Source: Acanthaster planci
Taxonomy: Eukaryota; Echinodermata; Asteroidea; Valvatida; Acanthasteridae
Direction of reading: 5' to 3'
Length of the DNA: 59,843 nt
Assembly (NCBI RefSeq): GCF_001949145.1
Contig: NW_019091407.1
Location: 74,429 to 134,271 of the forward strand
Shown here: in pieces, positions 25,101 through 33,106 of the stretch
Layout: every line of letters starts with the position of its first letter
Position numbering within the stretch: position 1 is the stretch's first letter
Notes under the pieces: model-generated
Seen by the model: the letters and a program-made list of their open reading frames with translations, nothing else
The model's database searches: none
Told to the model about the DNA's origin: nothing
Position numbers and translations under genes: made by a program

Positions 25101-28100
25101 TGAAAGTGTTTCATTACAACTGTGAAACTTTGTCTCTTCCTTGCAACCATTCCTGTTCTTTTATCCTGAATTTACAGGTTTGTGGAATAAAGTGGATGAA
25201 CAGGGCTAATCAGTCACAGAAAAAGAAAAGTTGCCTTTTTGGTACCTAAAGTAACATAAAAAAATCTTGCCAATTGTAATTAAAAACACTTCCATATTGA
25301 TGTCTGTAAACCTTCAAGCACACCAGCATAGTAGACGTGTTACTCTGTCTGTTCTGAGTGTATCGTTTTCCTACCCCAGTTTGATGGTAGTACTGCTCCG
25401 TCTCTTACAAGATGAACTCCAAGATGTTCGACTGGAGGCTGCAGAGGTCGTGTCGCTGCGGTTACCAAGAGAGTCAGTCTGTCCTCAGCATAGGCATCTG
25501 CACTGCAATGCTGCTCAGGGGGTCAGCGAGAAACCTGTTCCTTCCTTTTTTATTTCCCTGTGTGGCACACGTGTGAGCAGGAGACATGGAATTGCAACTA
25601 AATGTACATGCAGCACCCCGGCCTCTCGATTTCATGAGTCAATTTTGGCCCTCAGAATTCCTTCCGTGGACAATCACACAAAAACTGCACTCTCACAAAA
25701 TAAGGAGGGCTTGGCGTTTCGATCCTGGCAGAATCTTTCCCGAAACATCAGGCCCTCCCTACTTTGTGATTTGTATTTTAGGTCGCTGTAGTCGATAAGC
25801 AGTTTGCAGCAGTTTTTTATTACATACACACTGCACACGTTGAGAATAGGGAAGAGAGAACTGTTTCGTTCTCCTTTTGAACAATTTTTCCAAATGTTAT
25901 CATTTCGTTGGGAACATGTTTTATAGCTTGCAAGAGCACTGTCCAGAATAGCGTTTCACTGTATTTGATCTATGCACTGTTTCCCAGTGACAAGGTGAAT
26001 CCAGTGTCCATCAGCAAGCCATTTCATGAACGTAGTCATGGCAGTCAGGTGTCAATTTCATCAAACTCCCTGTGTCAAGGAAATGCAGAGTTTGCTGAGC
26101 AATTACGCTAGTGTGCTTTCAAGCTCCATGGAAGTGTTCCCTGTCGGTTCAGTAGCCTAGCTGGGTGTGTTTCAAACACTTTATTCTTCAAACTCACAGG
26201 CAATTAATGCTGAATTCAGTTTTGTGTAAACGGATGCTATTGCTCGCCCCATACAAAGTGTTTTGGGGTTTTAATTTTGAGAAGTGTCGCTACAGAAATT
26301 CTCGGTCATTTGAAGAGTGCCTCTAAACTTGGATACATGTGGCCCTGTGATTGTTAACTTTCTGCAGGTGCTTCTTGGCTACCTGTGCCAAGCATTTTCC
26401 TGGTCTCCAAAATTCATGACATCGGTTGTCTGCTTGCTTCACGGATCGGTGGATGTGCTGGAGACAACTGAACAGCTGGCATCTGGGTATGTTATAATGA
26501 CACGCACTAACCGATTTTTGCCAAGTACTGGGATTAATCGTCGTCCATCTGCAATACACTGTCATCCATCTTTTTCTGTGTAGACCGGCGTGTATCTGGG
26601 AGGTATTTCTTCTAACATTTTGCCTCTACAGCTCAAAACTCCAGGCTGTGCAGATGTTCCCTCAAAGTGTATGAGATCTGTCTACAAAGAACAGAGTATT
26701 TAACACCAGCTTAGCTTTTGCACAGTCATACTGGTATTCTCATTAACGTGGGTGATTGTACAAATGTCTGCTTTGACACCATTCAGTGCCTCAGTGATCC
26801 CACATGTTCTGGCTGTTTGTTGCTCTAGCTGCATGTATTTTGTGTCATAAGGGTTAAGATTCTGTACATCTTTTGTGTGTTTCTTAATGTGAGCCAGCGT
26901 AGCATACATGTAGTGTGGACTTCCACTCAAAGGAAGTCCTCATATTGTAGGGTAAGAAGACACTTTGTTGACTTGCACAAGTCCGCACAGTGTTTTCCCC
27001 TCTCTAAAAACTACTTCAGAGGTATTGTGGAGTCTGAGTTTCCATTGCGAAATGACGACAAGGTTGCCGGTGGAAAACAGTTGTTGGGGCTTTTGGGGGT
27101 TAGGGTTAATATCTGAAGAAGGACGAGGAACAGTTAAGCCATCAGCAAAATTTCAAGTTTAAAAAGAATGTTTGCAGTTCAAGAAAATTGGTATTTTCAC
27201 TCAGTTTTCTGAACTGCATGAAAACAATAGAAGGTACATAAATGTAGGCAGGTGGGTAGGGACTCATTTGTTTCTGTGTGGATGCACACATGTACATTTT
27301 GTGCTTCTGGTCGATGGGCGTATCCCTGTTGAGCACAACATTACAAAAATTCAGTTTTCTTCTTTAAAGCAAATTACTTTGGAACGATTTCAACTATTGT
27401 CATTTTTATGGGAAGGAATGCTTTTTTATATTTTCCAGTGGCTCTCATCTCTTCGGACAGGAAAGCGCCAACATTTATGCTGAGGGCATCATGGAGGCAA
27501 AACTTCTGTATCAAGCAATCATGGTGAGTATGTTTGTGACCCACTTTGTGAAAAAGTCACATGTCACCAGAGCCATCCTAATCATGCAAAGCTCTGATGT
27601 TTTTTATAGCATTTTTGTTTGATCAGATCGAGCTCCGGCACCGTTCTAACATACATACTATTGGTGGTGGGCATGATACGTGATCTTCGACTCACCAGCC
27701 AGATGACAGGAATTGATACAGGTTTTGTACAAACTTATTTATGCTGCTTTTTTTTTCCCCTGACCTGTTTGACAGCACACAGTGGAGAGGGAGCAAGCAG
27801 CACACCCGGACGGTTTCCAGACCTGGCTTTGTGGCTGGTACGAGGGGGTGCCTCAGCTGCTGGATGCCCACGAAGACCTGGTCAACACACAGCAAATCCT
27901 GGAAACATACACGGCACTAGGTGGGCTGATTATAACAACTTGCAAAGTCGTTGTGCCAAAGTGAAATATTTCTTCTGGATTCGTTTGTCAAGAGCTTGCT
28001 TGAAAGTGTCCGTACTGGTACCTTGTTTTGTAGTGAAAGTTTGCTATTGGAAGACTTAATCATAATACTGACCAGATCCTTCAAAAGAGTCTCAGGGCCG

Positions 28101-29309
28101 TCTGGTCTGGGTAATATTGTTTTAGCTGGCATGAGAAAAGCCAAACTGAGCTTTCCCTTTTGGTGCATGCCATCCTGATGAGAAATAATAGACATTATGT
28201 GGGTGAGAAATATCACAGTTACCTGTTGAGCGGAAGTAGGGGCTAAATGGCCCCCTACCCATGTTCCCCAGTGCCTTCGTGAGCAACAGGAGCAAAGTGC
28301 TCTCTGTAAACTTGATACTGAAGGAAAAAAGAGAGGGAGTTTATGTTCCACTGTGCTGAAGAATGTGAACATGGATTGGAGTCCAGTAACAGGGAATGGC
28401 CTGGTTGGGTTCTACTCCTCAAGCAGTGTCATGTTTCAGTGGAGGAGATAATTAGACAGCAATGGATTCAGTTGGTTATGTTGTAGGGGGATAAATCCCA
28501 AATAACCCCCCCTCATCATTGAACCTTCAGAGAGGACTCTGAACAAATTGTTCAAAAAGGCATCTGCCTGTTGGCGTCCATTTCAATACGCCGCTGACAC
28601 AGGTTTGCTGGTCTTTTTTCACTGCAGGGGGAACATTCTGCGGTGTGTCCAGCCACAGCAAACCCTATCAAGCCATCTACAGGCAACTGCTCTACGTCAG
28701 GCTCCTCTGCTCAGTAGCCAAGGGACTTGAAGTAGACGAGATCACTTCAGGAGCGATGAGCGAACTTCAGGAGACCGTGAAGCATATGGCCGAGGTAGTT
28801 GTCTCGCTGTCATCAATCACACGAGACCAACTCTTGCAAAAGTGGGAGAATCATTTTGACAAATCGTGTGTGGTTATAGAACAAGCACATAAATGATTGC
28901 TTTTGTTATAAGACCAATTTAGGATTAATATTCCATGTAGCCTCTATAACACTATTGAGGGAAAGTCAATAAGCATGCTTTGAAAATCAACTTTGACAAT
29001 CTTCACAAACTGTTTGGAGCATGTATTGTTTTCCCAGATATTAAATACATGTAATGTAGAAAATTAAAAGTAGTCCTAAATTTTGGACTTTTTAGCCTGC
29101 TGCATTTGTAATGGAATCTTCACAGTAAGAAACCTTTAAAAAAGTTGGAGTGGAATAGTTGACTGGTTGAAGTCAATATTTATTGCCTTTATGTGTAATT
29201 GGTATTTTTTATCTTAGGTCTGCATTGTCATTTGATTTTGCAGATGCCCTCAGTTCATCCATGCCTGAAGACTGAACTCTCCTCCCTCCACGAGTTTCTC
29301 ACAGAATGA
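930..29309 (+). CDS. THADA: THADA-family tRNA (32-2'-O)-methyltransferase regulator, complete 30-exon gene
   Basis: The spliced exons encode about 2,120 residues; human THADA is 1,953. Recognition rests on several family blocks: WHIKGRY (exon 10), the LFPG..Y block (exon 12), the DUF2428 core with KKSAGLP and the SAEP motif (exon 18), QAHALN..ALFR and GF.SP.W..RN (exon 19), the F.RYPAL block (exon 20) and LHGELLQV (exon 21). THADA and its yeast relative Trm732 are helical-repeat scaffolds that support the FTSJ1/Trm7 methyltransferase at tRNA position 32; animal THADA is also linked to SERCA and metabolism. That is family knowledge, not seen here. Coding exons: 930-1105, 2764-2989, 3769-3889, 4822-5003, 5659-5805, 6232-6358, 7301-7464, 8443-8533, 10318-10547, 10827-11155, 11981-12194, 12596-13160, 14095-14146, 14516-14740, 15621-15817, 16449-16840, 17264-17401, 18176-18391, 19490-19733, 20336-20777, 21768-22007, 22485-22779, 22998-23455, 24078-24245, 25380-~25521, 26368-26486, 27439-27523, 27776-27920, 28628-28794, 29244-29309. 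Phases match at every junction except 21/22 (acceptor choice) and 25/26 (apparent frameshift). Confidence 0.93.
1238..1315. repeat. Nested palindrome (foldback) in THADA intron 1
   Basis: 25-base arms at 1238-1262 and 1291-1315 match with one mismatch. Inside them, CTCCTCTCC (1262-1270) and GGAGAGGAG (1274-1282) form a second perfect 9-bp stem around GTG. A diverged relative occurs at 43945-43997. Confidence 0.85.
2405..2612 (+). repeat. Dispersed foldback repeat, copy A (THADA intron 1)
   Basis: Contains AACAAAATCATTGGAAAT, later TATTTATGAATGGGAAT, and a right end GAGCCGGTCTTAAATG...TATTTATTCCC that is a rough inverse of the middle. Related copies lie at about 16130-16275 and, inverted, at 24365-24560. 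Confidence 0.6.
2764..2989 (+). CDS. THADA: THADA exon 2
   Basis: Acceptor CACAACAG|G; reads LTNVQAVLETVEQL onward and ends KKSK-type AAG|GTTTGA in phase 0. Residues about 59-134, predicted helical. Confidence 0.78.
3020..3180 (+). mobile_element. tRNA-derived SINE, THADA intron 2
   Basis: GTGTGGCCTAGTGGTCAGGG is an A-box-like head and TGGTTGCATTGTGACC a degraded B-box-like stretch about 50 bases on. The same head recurs at 46803. It does not fold as a tRNA, so I call it a SINE rather than a tRNA gene. Confidence 0.5.
3769..3889 (+). CDS. THADA: THADA exon 3
   Basis: Acceptor TATGTCAG|GCC; reads ALEKLMSLQPETRSHVEERF onward; donor AAAG|GTATGA in phase 1. Too short to stand out as an open frame, but flanking phases fit exactly. 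Confidence 0.8.
4399..4518. mobile_element. Foldback element with 50-bp arms, THADA intron 3
   Basis: Arms 4399-4448 and 4469-4518 are near-perfect reverse complements (core TCTGAATCACTTGGCT and AGCCAAGTGATTCAGA) around a 20-base spacer. No coding capacity. Typical of a short MITE/foldback. Confidence 0.8.
4822..5003 (+). CDS. THADA: THADA exon 4
   Basis: Acceptor TTTTTCTCCCAG has a strong pyrimidine tract. Reads VSCLLESSDLVRGFLESNFH onward, ending YQAAK with donor AAG|GTGATG, phase 0. Confidence 0.8.
5659..5805 (+). CDS. THADA: THADA exon 5
   Basis: Acceptor CTAATTTCAG; reads VFLQMCQHGQELLRPLLWEP onward, ends LLESQ with donor CAG|GTAAGA. Exactly 49 codons, both ends phase 0. Confidence 0.82.
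6232..6358 (+). CDS. THADA: THADA exon 6
   Basis: Acceptor GACTCCTCAG; reads RFSKDCGLLAGSALAMMMNS onward. The donor is weak (AAA|GTAATA), but phase 1 joins cleanly with GC at 7301 to give Ser. Confidence 0.78.
6965..7040 (-). mobile_element. tRNA-derived SINE head, THADA intron 6
   Basis: On the minus strand, TGGTCAAGTGGGAAG resembles an A box and GGTTGTGGGTTGGAGTCA a B box. Acceptor stem pairing is absent, so this is a SINE fragment, not a functional tRNA. Confidence 0.4.
7301..7464 (+). CDS. THADA: THADA exon 7
   Basis: Acceptor TTCCTGTAG; reads RGSSNEVQIGTFVKDAVPLV, then FARLAITRGVLACC, a helix resembling the family's 'L.RG.LA' block. Donor GAG|GTATGT, phase 0. Confidence 0.83.
7950..8104. 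mobile_element. Short TIR element (MITE), THADA intron 7
   Basis: GGGCAAGCTTTTGC (7963-7976) faces GCAAAAGCTTGCCC (8077-8090) inside longer, slightly diverged arms that extend to TACCGTGTGATTC and GAATCACGAGGTA. About 155 bp, no coding frame. Confidence 0.75.
8443..8533 (+). CDS. THADA: THADA exon 8
   Basis: Acceptor TTCTTCTTTCAG; reads RQVLCTDVLFAVVCDLCEKA onward; donor GAAG|GTACCA in phase 1. Confidence 0.82.
9174..9994. mobile_element. Non-autonomous TIR transposon (821 bp), THADA intron 8
   Basis: Ends are inverted: left TTACACTGGTTTCGCACAG, right complement AGTACCGGTTTCACACAG. The interior repeats two motifs, CCCGGGTTA/TACCCGGGT and CGGAGAAT (near 9254, 9372, 9763, 9873), and has a hairpin at about 9923-9967 built on GGTAATCTCGGG. 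No transposase is encoded. Confidence 0.75.
10318..10547 (+). CDS. THADA: THADA exon 9
   Basis: Acceptor TTTTTATCTGCAG; reads LKLYLQAMKHLLPTLCKDSL, then WLEWQSPVDGVTEMMRSALS, comparable to the family's W.HPLD..R block. Donor CAG|GTGCGT, phase 0. Confidence 0.85.
10827..11155 (+). CDS. THADA: THADA exon 10
   Basis: Acceptor CTGTTTCACCAG. Contains WHIKGRYLLLSSLV, one of the best conserved animal THADA stretches. Charged tail EEERQAEAWGSVWKDVMLEG. Donor AG|GTGAGG, phase 2. GC content is clearly higher than the flanking introns. Confidence 0.9.
11981..12194 (+). CDS. THADA: THADA exon 11
   Basis: Acceptor GCTGTGTTGCAG; reads LIRYHTAKYWLPSALKSFPG onward, matching the family's '..YYLPKLL' helix. 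Donor CTA|GTGAGT, phase 0. Confidence 0.87.
12596..13160 (+). CDS. THADA: THADA exon 12 (largest)
   Basis: 565 nt. Reads GLWHSEDNIQADAFALLCCS, then a polar linker (about residues 770-800) and SLFPGACYQRKRAALDILAV, equivalent to the LFPG..Y..R..AL block of THADA. Donor AAAG|GTACAC, phase 1. Confidence 0.92.
13288..13631. mobile_element. TTAA-flanked piggyBac-like MITE, THADA intron 12
   Basis: Begins TTAACCCTCCTTTGG and ends CATAGGAGGGTTAA (complement TTAACCCTCCTATG). TTAA target duplication plus a CCCT start is the piggyBac pattern. 344 bp, non-coding. Confidence 0.7.
14095..14146 (+). CDS. THADA: THADA exon 13 (52 nt micro-exon)
   Basis: Acceptor GCCTTGCACAG; reads LMTWALDHGKCNLLSE; donor AAAG|GTAAGC. 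Both phases (1 in, 2 out) are satisfied only by this exon. Confidence 0.75.
14516..14740 (+). CDS. THADA: THADA exon 14
   Basis: Acceptor CATCTTTGTAG; reads NASLLLECIQDSSNDLRSSS, the family's 'L.EC..D...D.R..A..LL' helix, followed by a Pro/Ser-rich run. Donor CAA|GTGGGT, phase 2. Confidence 0.85.
14953..15109. mobile_element. Long-armed MITE, THADA intron 14
   Basis: Arms of about 65 bp: GGGAACGTTTCATAATTA on the left faces TCATGAAACGCTCCC on the right, with CTGCGGTACCGCTG and CAGCGGTACCGCAG nested inside. Inner stems are themselves palindromic (GCGGTACCGC). Confidence 0.75.
15621..15817 (+). CDS. THADA: THADA exon 15
   Basis: Acceptor TTTTTTTAACAG; Ser/Pro-rich loop (SSPPGSPVKSNSPS), then the helix FVESLLTSLAFQLKCCKRNL and the conserved P.HG turn (VTPMHG) that opens the DUF2428 region. 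Donor ATG|GTGGGT, phase 1. Confidence 0.87.
16130..16275 (+). repeat. Dispersed foldback repeat, copy B (THADA intron 15)
   Basis: Shares TAGTTATGAATGGG and TCCGGTCTTAGACTGGACAA...TATTCATTCCCC with copies A and C. Diverged. Confidence 0.5.
16449..16840 (+). CDS. THADA: THADA exon 16
   Basis: Acceptor CTGTGTCCAG; reads LIRAIRRCVTEQPTMLGPIF, an acidic Gly/Glu linker, then LILACCWLNLK, the family's 'L.CCWR..KE' helix. Donor AAG|GTAATA, phase 0. Confidence 0.92.
17264..17401 (+). CDS. THADA: THADA exon 17
   Basis: Acceptor TTTACTTCACAG; reads ECSLLLGGLAEALPMCSEGD, then LTFDQVTMMANILVAILTRC; donor AAG|GTAACA. 46 codons, phase 0 both ends; CRHK joins exon 18 GAI as in the family's 'SRHRGAF'. Confidence 0.9.
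18176..18391 (+). CDS. THADA: THADA exon 18 (DUF2428 core)
   Basis: Reads GAIDGCNQGFARLCSRLLAS and later SFTKKSAGLPLLVESIVSAE, the DUF2428 signature (RRSAG.P...ASEP). Acceptor CACCTTTAG; donor GAG|GTATGT. Exactly 72 codons. Confidence 0.95.
18532..18891. mobile_element. TTAA-flanked piggyBac-like MITE, THADA intron 18
   Basis: Left end TTAACCCCTTCGCAACGG, right complement TTAACCCCTTGACGACGG; TTAA on both sides. 360 bp without a transposase. The outer sequence matches piggyBac-type termini in style. Confidence 0.75.
19490..19733 (+). CDS. THADA: THADA exon 19 (DUF2428 core)
   Basis: Contains QAHALNVMMALFR and ISGFASPCWMIRNCSMRLFG, diagnostic for DUF2428 proteins. Acceptor TTGCTGTCATCAG, donor TTTG|GTGAGA, phase 1. 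Confidence 0.95.
20336..20777 (+). CDS. THADA: THADA exon 20, with low-complexity insert
   Basis: Begins GALVARMFGQKKVQDEHSQI, then ITFFTRYPALQHFLLKEL, matching the family. About residues 1400-1465 form an acidic and then Gly/Arg/Glu-rich insert (EDEDDTKAGG to GAGGGRRDEG) absent from human THADA. Ends with HPSLHPVLTLLSKL. Donor CTCA|GTAAGT, phase 2; the CA joins G21768 to give Gln. Confidence 0.93.
21768..22007 (+). CDS. THADA: THADA exon 21
   Basis: Acceptor GTTCACAG; reads SLWEFVEPVKQLAGSAICAV, REL AARSLVPLI, then NRLHGELLQVEKLFQ, the conserved HG.LLQ motif. Donor AAAG|GTGGTG, phase 2. An upstream GCAG|GTGGAG donor at 21969 is in phase 0 but would remove conserved residues. Confidence 0.88.
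22485..22779 (+). CDS. THADA: THADA exon 22 (5' edge uncertain)
   Basis: Reads DLEGQAKRRVVSYARLSRLS, then IAGHSNPCAPVRALFVNVAL, equivalent to the family's 'NPC...R..Y.D.L' block. The better acceptor, GATACAG|GCA at 22474, is in phase 0 and conflicts with exon 21 (phase 2). The TTTAAG|A acceptor at 22485 restores phase. Donor TTTCAG|GTCTGT, phase 0. Confidence 0.82.
22998..23455 (+). CDS. THADA: THADA exon 23
   Basis: Acceptor CCTCGATGTAG; reads IGVATLNKAMSTAYLRLIKM, comparable to the family's 'PGL..YL..L..LA' stretch. Later SQDPDVKLATLGYLQSSLTG is a HEAT-type turn and helix. Donor GACAG|GTACTG, phase 2. Confidence 0.87.
24078..24245 (+). CDS. THADA: THADA exon 24
   Basis: Acceptor TTTTTTAAACCAG; reads WTHIDAWCSWMVKYSHPTQS, then ETIRLAAGQSMKIAAPAVWS, the family's 'R...A..L' repeat helix. 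Donor TTGGA|GTGAGT, phase 2. Confidence 0.88.
24365..24560 (-). repeat. Dispersed foldback repeat, copy C, inverted (THADA intron 24)
   Basis: On the minus strand it carries AGAACAAAATCATTGGAAAT, the same word as copy A, followed by TTATGAATGGGAAATAAATA. Confidence 0.6.
25380..25521 (+). CDS. THADA: THADA exon 25, probable frameshift, 3' edge unresolved
   Basis: Acceptor TTCCTACCCCAG|T joins exon 24 in phase and reads DLMVVLLRLLQDELQDVRLE, AAEVVS, the conserved 'LLQ.E...VR..AA' repeat. Past about 25450 this frame becomes Arg/His/Cys-rich and unlike the family. The +1 frame reads QSVLSIGICTAMLL, which looks like the expected helix before exon 26. No strong in-phase donor is visible; candidates are 25521 (GGGG|GTCAGC) and 25570 (CAC|GTGTGA). 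Confidence 0.6.
26368..26486 (+). CDS. THADA: THADA exon 26
   Basis: Acceptor AACTTTCTGCAG; reads VLLGYLCQAFSWSPKFMTSV, VCLLHGSVDVLE, which aligns position for position with the C-terminal 'VLCDLL..W....P.L...LL' region of THADA. Donor CTGG|GTATGT, phase 2. Confidence 0.87.
27439..27523 (+). CDS. THADA: THADA exon 27
   Basis: Acceptor TATATTTTCCAG; reads GSHLFGQESANIYAEGIMEA, the family's 'LFE...VN.WAE....' segment. Donor ATG|GTGAGT, phase 0. Confidence 0.87.
27776..27920 (+). CDS. THADA: THADA exon 28
   Basis: Acceptor CCTGTTTGACAG; reads HTVEREQAAHPDGFQTWLCG, then WYEGVPQLLDAHEDLVNTQQ. Donor CTAG|GTGGGC, phase 1. Confidence 0.83.
28628..28794 (+). CDS. THADA: THADA exon 29
   Basis: Acceptor TTTTTTCACTGCAG; reads GTFCGVSSHSKPYQAIYRQL, LYVRLLCSVAKGLEV. 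Donor GAG|GTAGTT in phase 0. Without splicing, the frame runs on to a TGA at 28894-28896, giving a different C-terminus. Confidence 0.8.
29244..29309 (+). CDS. THADA: THADA exon 30 (terminal)
   Basis: Acceptor TGATTTTGCAG joins exon 29 in phase 0 and reads MPSVHPCLKTELSSLHEFLT, E, TGA (21 residues plus stop). An ATTAAA at 29492-29497 is a possible poly(A) signal. Confidence 0.65.
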   Translation: MPSVHPCLKTELSSLHEFLTE

Positions 29310-32300
29310 AAGCGACAACTTAACCCCAACTTGGCTGTGATCAGAGAGACCAAGATATTTCCCACCTACCAACATCTATGACTTCAGTTGTTCACTTTGA
29401 AAGAATACAAAACTAGCAGGCTAGCCCCTGTCCATCAAAAAAATTGCAAAGCATACATTTCTCTAACATGTAGCATTTATAAGTGAAAGCAATTAAAAAT
29501 AGACTTGTACACTTGTTGGAAAGACAAATGATGCATTGCTTCATTTAGTCTCTCACCCTTTACTCTTGCAGCACTTACAGGGCTGTACTGACGAATGGTT
29601 GAATATTTTAACATTCAATCACAAATATTCAGATATATATTCTCAAAATCCAATATTCGGCGTGTAAAAATCAATGAACTAACAAGGAAATATGCAATTA
29701 TTTATTTAAGAAAATTGGATTTGTTAAGGCAGCTGAAGTGTATGCCCAACAAAAAAAGCAAGAAAATGACCGTCCAGCATTCCTTTTTTTCGTGTCTTTT
29801 TTTTGTGGGGGGTGGTCTTTTTGGGGGGCTACTTTTTGTGGTGCTTGGTCTGACTTGCTCCAAAGGCCATAAAACACTAACCAGGTTATGGGCACCTGTG
29901 CTAAAGCTCAGCGAGACAGGTAACCACATAAACATGCGTATTATGTTTCCAATCTTGTATAACCAAATATTCCAACATTTGATCAAATGGAAGGTGGAAA
30001 TTTGAATGTTCAATTATTCAAATTGGCTCAGCTTAAAAACTTAGGAAGTCTTGAGCTGTATGTATCACATATTCGACTTCATAAAATGATACTTTTTGCA
30101 TGGTATTGACCTCATCATGTGGCAGCCATCATGCTTTTATACAATTCATGTGTAACCAAGTCTGTTCTCTTCTATGTTATATCACTGTTGCCAATAGGTC
30201 TACAGGGAACAAGACAAACATGGCAGCATCCTGAAAAAGGTCTGTAGCCGTCATGGTCGTCAATCGAAAGAAGCTGGAAACAGTGGCAAACTTGGGGGAA
30301 ATTACAGAAGGGGCATCTGGGGGTTCACACATTTTGTCCAAGGGGACACTGAAATAAATTGACTGGGGTTTGTACATAGACTTTAGTACATTTCCAAATT
30401 TCGGGGGGGGGGGGGGTTTACCCCCGGGGCACAGACTTCCACTGGTGGGCATGCCCCCGTACTCCCTCCCCCATCATTTACACCACTGGTTGGGACAGAG
30501 ATTCTAATTTCTTCCTTAATTTCACCTCTCAGCTCCTCAGATGTGCTTGCCTTTGGCAACTTTAATTCATCCCTCCCCTAGCAACAACTTATTCCCGTGG
30601 CACTTTTTTGTAACTTTGCTTGAACATCAGGTTTTCATTTATCAAAGCTTAGGTATGAATTTCACTCATTCATTAAAGTTTTTAAATAAATTTATGACAC
30701 TTATGTAAACATGCACAACATCATTTTAAAATAAATTTTCTTCAGAGGATGCAACATTGAAAAGACAATCTTTTTATTGTACATTTTAACTTTATGTAAT
30801 AAAAATACGAATGGTGTTATCAATAATTAAAAAAACTAGATATTTTGGGACACTTCAATTCTACCGTTAGTGCAATAAGGGAAGGACATCGGCCTTGGTG
30901 GAATTTTATTTCCTGCATTTGTCACCACAAATTTGTTGCAAATACATTGAATATTTGTATGAGAGCCCTAGCTTTATGAATTCATTTTACTTGAAGATTT
31001 TTATGTTATTTTAGGTACCGAGAAGGCAATAATATCACGTTAGTGCTGTTCATGGCATAACGGGTGAAAGGATATTACAAATGGAATTTAACCAGATCCC
31101 AGGTCATCTTTGATGTCTTTTTTCCGGTTATGGTAATAAAATTACTTTTATGGGACAGAAGTTGGAGACCTCTGTGTTCTAGCAATAGCTGGATTTTGTT
31201 TTCCTACCTTTTGATGGTGGATGACAAGGGCGGAACGGGGGAGGGTCGAAGCCATTTTTTAATAAGGAAGGGCAATTGTTGGGACTTTGTCCTTTCTCTT
31301 ACTTTCAAAAGTATGTCAGAATCCAGCTTTATCCCTCTTGCCATCAAAAGTTGCTTGCAAAAGTTGATTCAAATTTTTATGGCTCACCGAAAACGTCCAG
31401 TTTATACCCCCACGCCGTAAACCTGTCCTTGGTGGCCGATTGTTGTGCACGATGTGCATGATCGCTTACGTTGAACAAGGATCTGTGCATGTTTACCACT
31501 ACACAAGTGTATGTCCATGAATAGGAGGCCCGTGTTATAGTGTCGACTGTGAATTTTCTACCGTCAAATTACCAAAGTATACTATGTTTCAGACAGCACA
31601 ATAATTCTGAAACCTTTTTCCTTTGGTAAATGTATGTTCCGTTTCGTGGTTCCTCAGAAGTAAACTGTTCTAAGGTGACGGCAACTAAAGTGTCAGGCAA
31701 TGGACAGGGGCGGATCTATAGCTTTCACTTCACGAAACGCGGGAGTTGATGTGCGCACTGTAGCCTTTGAAGGGATGCCCTGTTAATAAAGCGTATCACG
31801 CACTGTTCCCTGATGAAAAGATAACTTCACTGCAGATGGAAATGGACGGCGCAATTCTCGTCCAGGATTTTTATTCTCTTTTTTACTCATTTCCCGTCAT
31901 TTCACTCGTAGTTCCTTTTAATCCGCGGCAGAACGGGGGGTTGCAACCCCCAACCCCCCTCTAGATCCGCCTCTGCAGAGTGCTACAAAAATTGGAATTT
32001 ATGTAGGCGTGGAGCAAATTTTGTCACGGTTAGCTTGATATGATGTAGGAAGGGGGACATAGAGCCAAACAGAAAGGTCTGCGCATCCGCGGGGGGGGGC
32101 ACACGGTCAAAAATACTATGCAAATAATTGACGAGAAGGGAGGATGTCGGGAATTAAGTTTATTTGAAGGATATATCCCTGAACAACCCCCTTTTTTATT
32201 ACGCCATCATGCAGAACGTATAAGGCGTGAGATTTGAATTTGGAACTTTTTACAGATAATACAGGGCTTTTCTGTCTTGTGTTTCATTATTTGTTGTCAA

Positions 32301-33106
32301 CTTAGCGAGTGTCTTCCTCAATTTCCGATTGCATGCAGTGCTTCTGTTTTCCTACCTGCATGAATTAATTCGCCTACCTTAGAAAATTATTTGAAATAAT
32401 TTTCATGCGATCAAACTAATTATTTAGTTGTAATGTATGAACTGGGAACAGTATTTTTTTCATTAATATTTGCCAAAAAATTGAGTGGTTGACGTTGCTG
32501 AGCGTGCATGCACGGGATCAGGCGAAGGTAGTTGGCCTTGAATCAAATATACCTGGTTATTTCGCATACATACAGTTTGTGTGTACATGTACTGTACATG
32601 TACATGCGTCTGGGTAGACTATCGCCCAATAATCCTGTAAACGTACATGCGATTATCAGACAGGGTCAATAAACCCCTAACACTAGCACAGATATAGAAC
32701 TCTATATAACACAAGGTCACCGAACGTCCAACCATGTGCTCCACACGGCGCTCAGCGTAAACCAGGAAGTAACACGAGTATATGTACTGTACGTACGGCC
32801 CCCGCAGTCAGCTGACTGCGGTCAGCAGCAGCTGGCAGACTAAAACGATCAATGTAGGACAAATGAAAAACCCGTTCAAAAGACGCGGGGTACCTCACGT
32901 GTTCGCTTGCGTAAGTCCATTTCTCAAAGAGGTACGCGGAATTCTGGCTTTTCTAACAAAGAATGGATCATGTTGCCTTGTCTTTGAGATCAAACGGTTA
33001 TTTGCCATCTTTTCCAACTGTACTTCTTTTACTATCTCACTCCTTGCCAGCTCGATTCAATCCATCGCAGAAACTGGTCGAGTAAGCATACCGTCATTTG
33101 GTGTAA
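29310..33106. other. Intergenic region downstream of THADA
   Basis: No open frame here resembles a protein I recognise. It holds a possible poly(A) signal (29492), a 14-base G run at 30403-30416 beside a C-rich, TE-like stretch ending ACACCACTGG (near 30485), and a hAT-like MITE at 31705-31975. Tracts of TACATGTA lie near 32583-32605. Confidence 0.5.
31705..31975. mobile_element. hAT-like MITE
   Basis: Left end CAGGGGCGGATCTATAG and right complement CAGAGGCGGATCTAGAG form terminal inverted repeats of the familiar 'CAGGGGCGGATC' hAT type. Internal CCCCCAACCCCCC run. No clear 8-bp duplication remains, so it is likely old. Confidence 0.65.

Noticed and set aside
27917-28372. 151-codon minus-strand frame
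   Set aside because: Spans a THADA intron and exon edge; no recognisable domain and no splice support.
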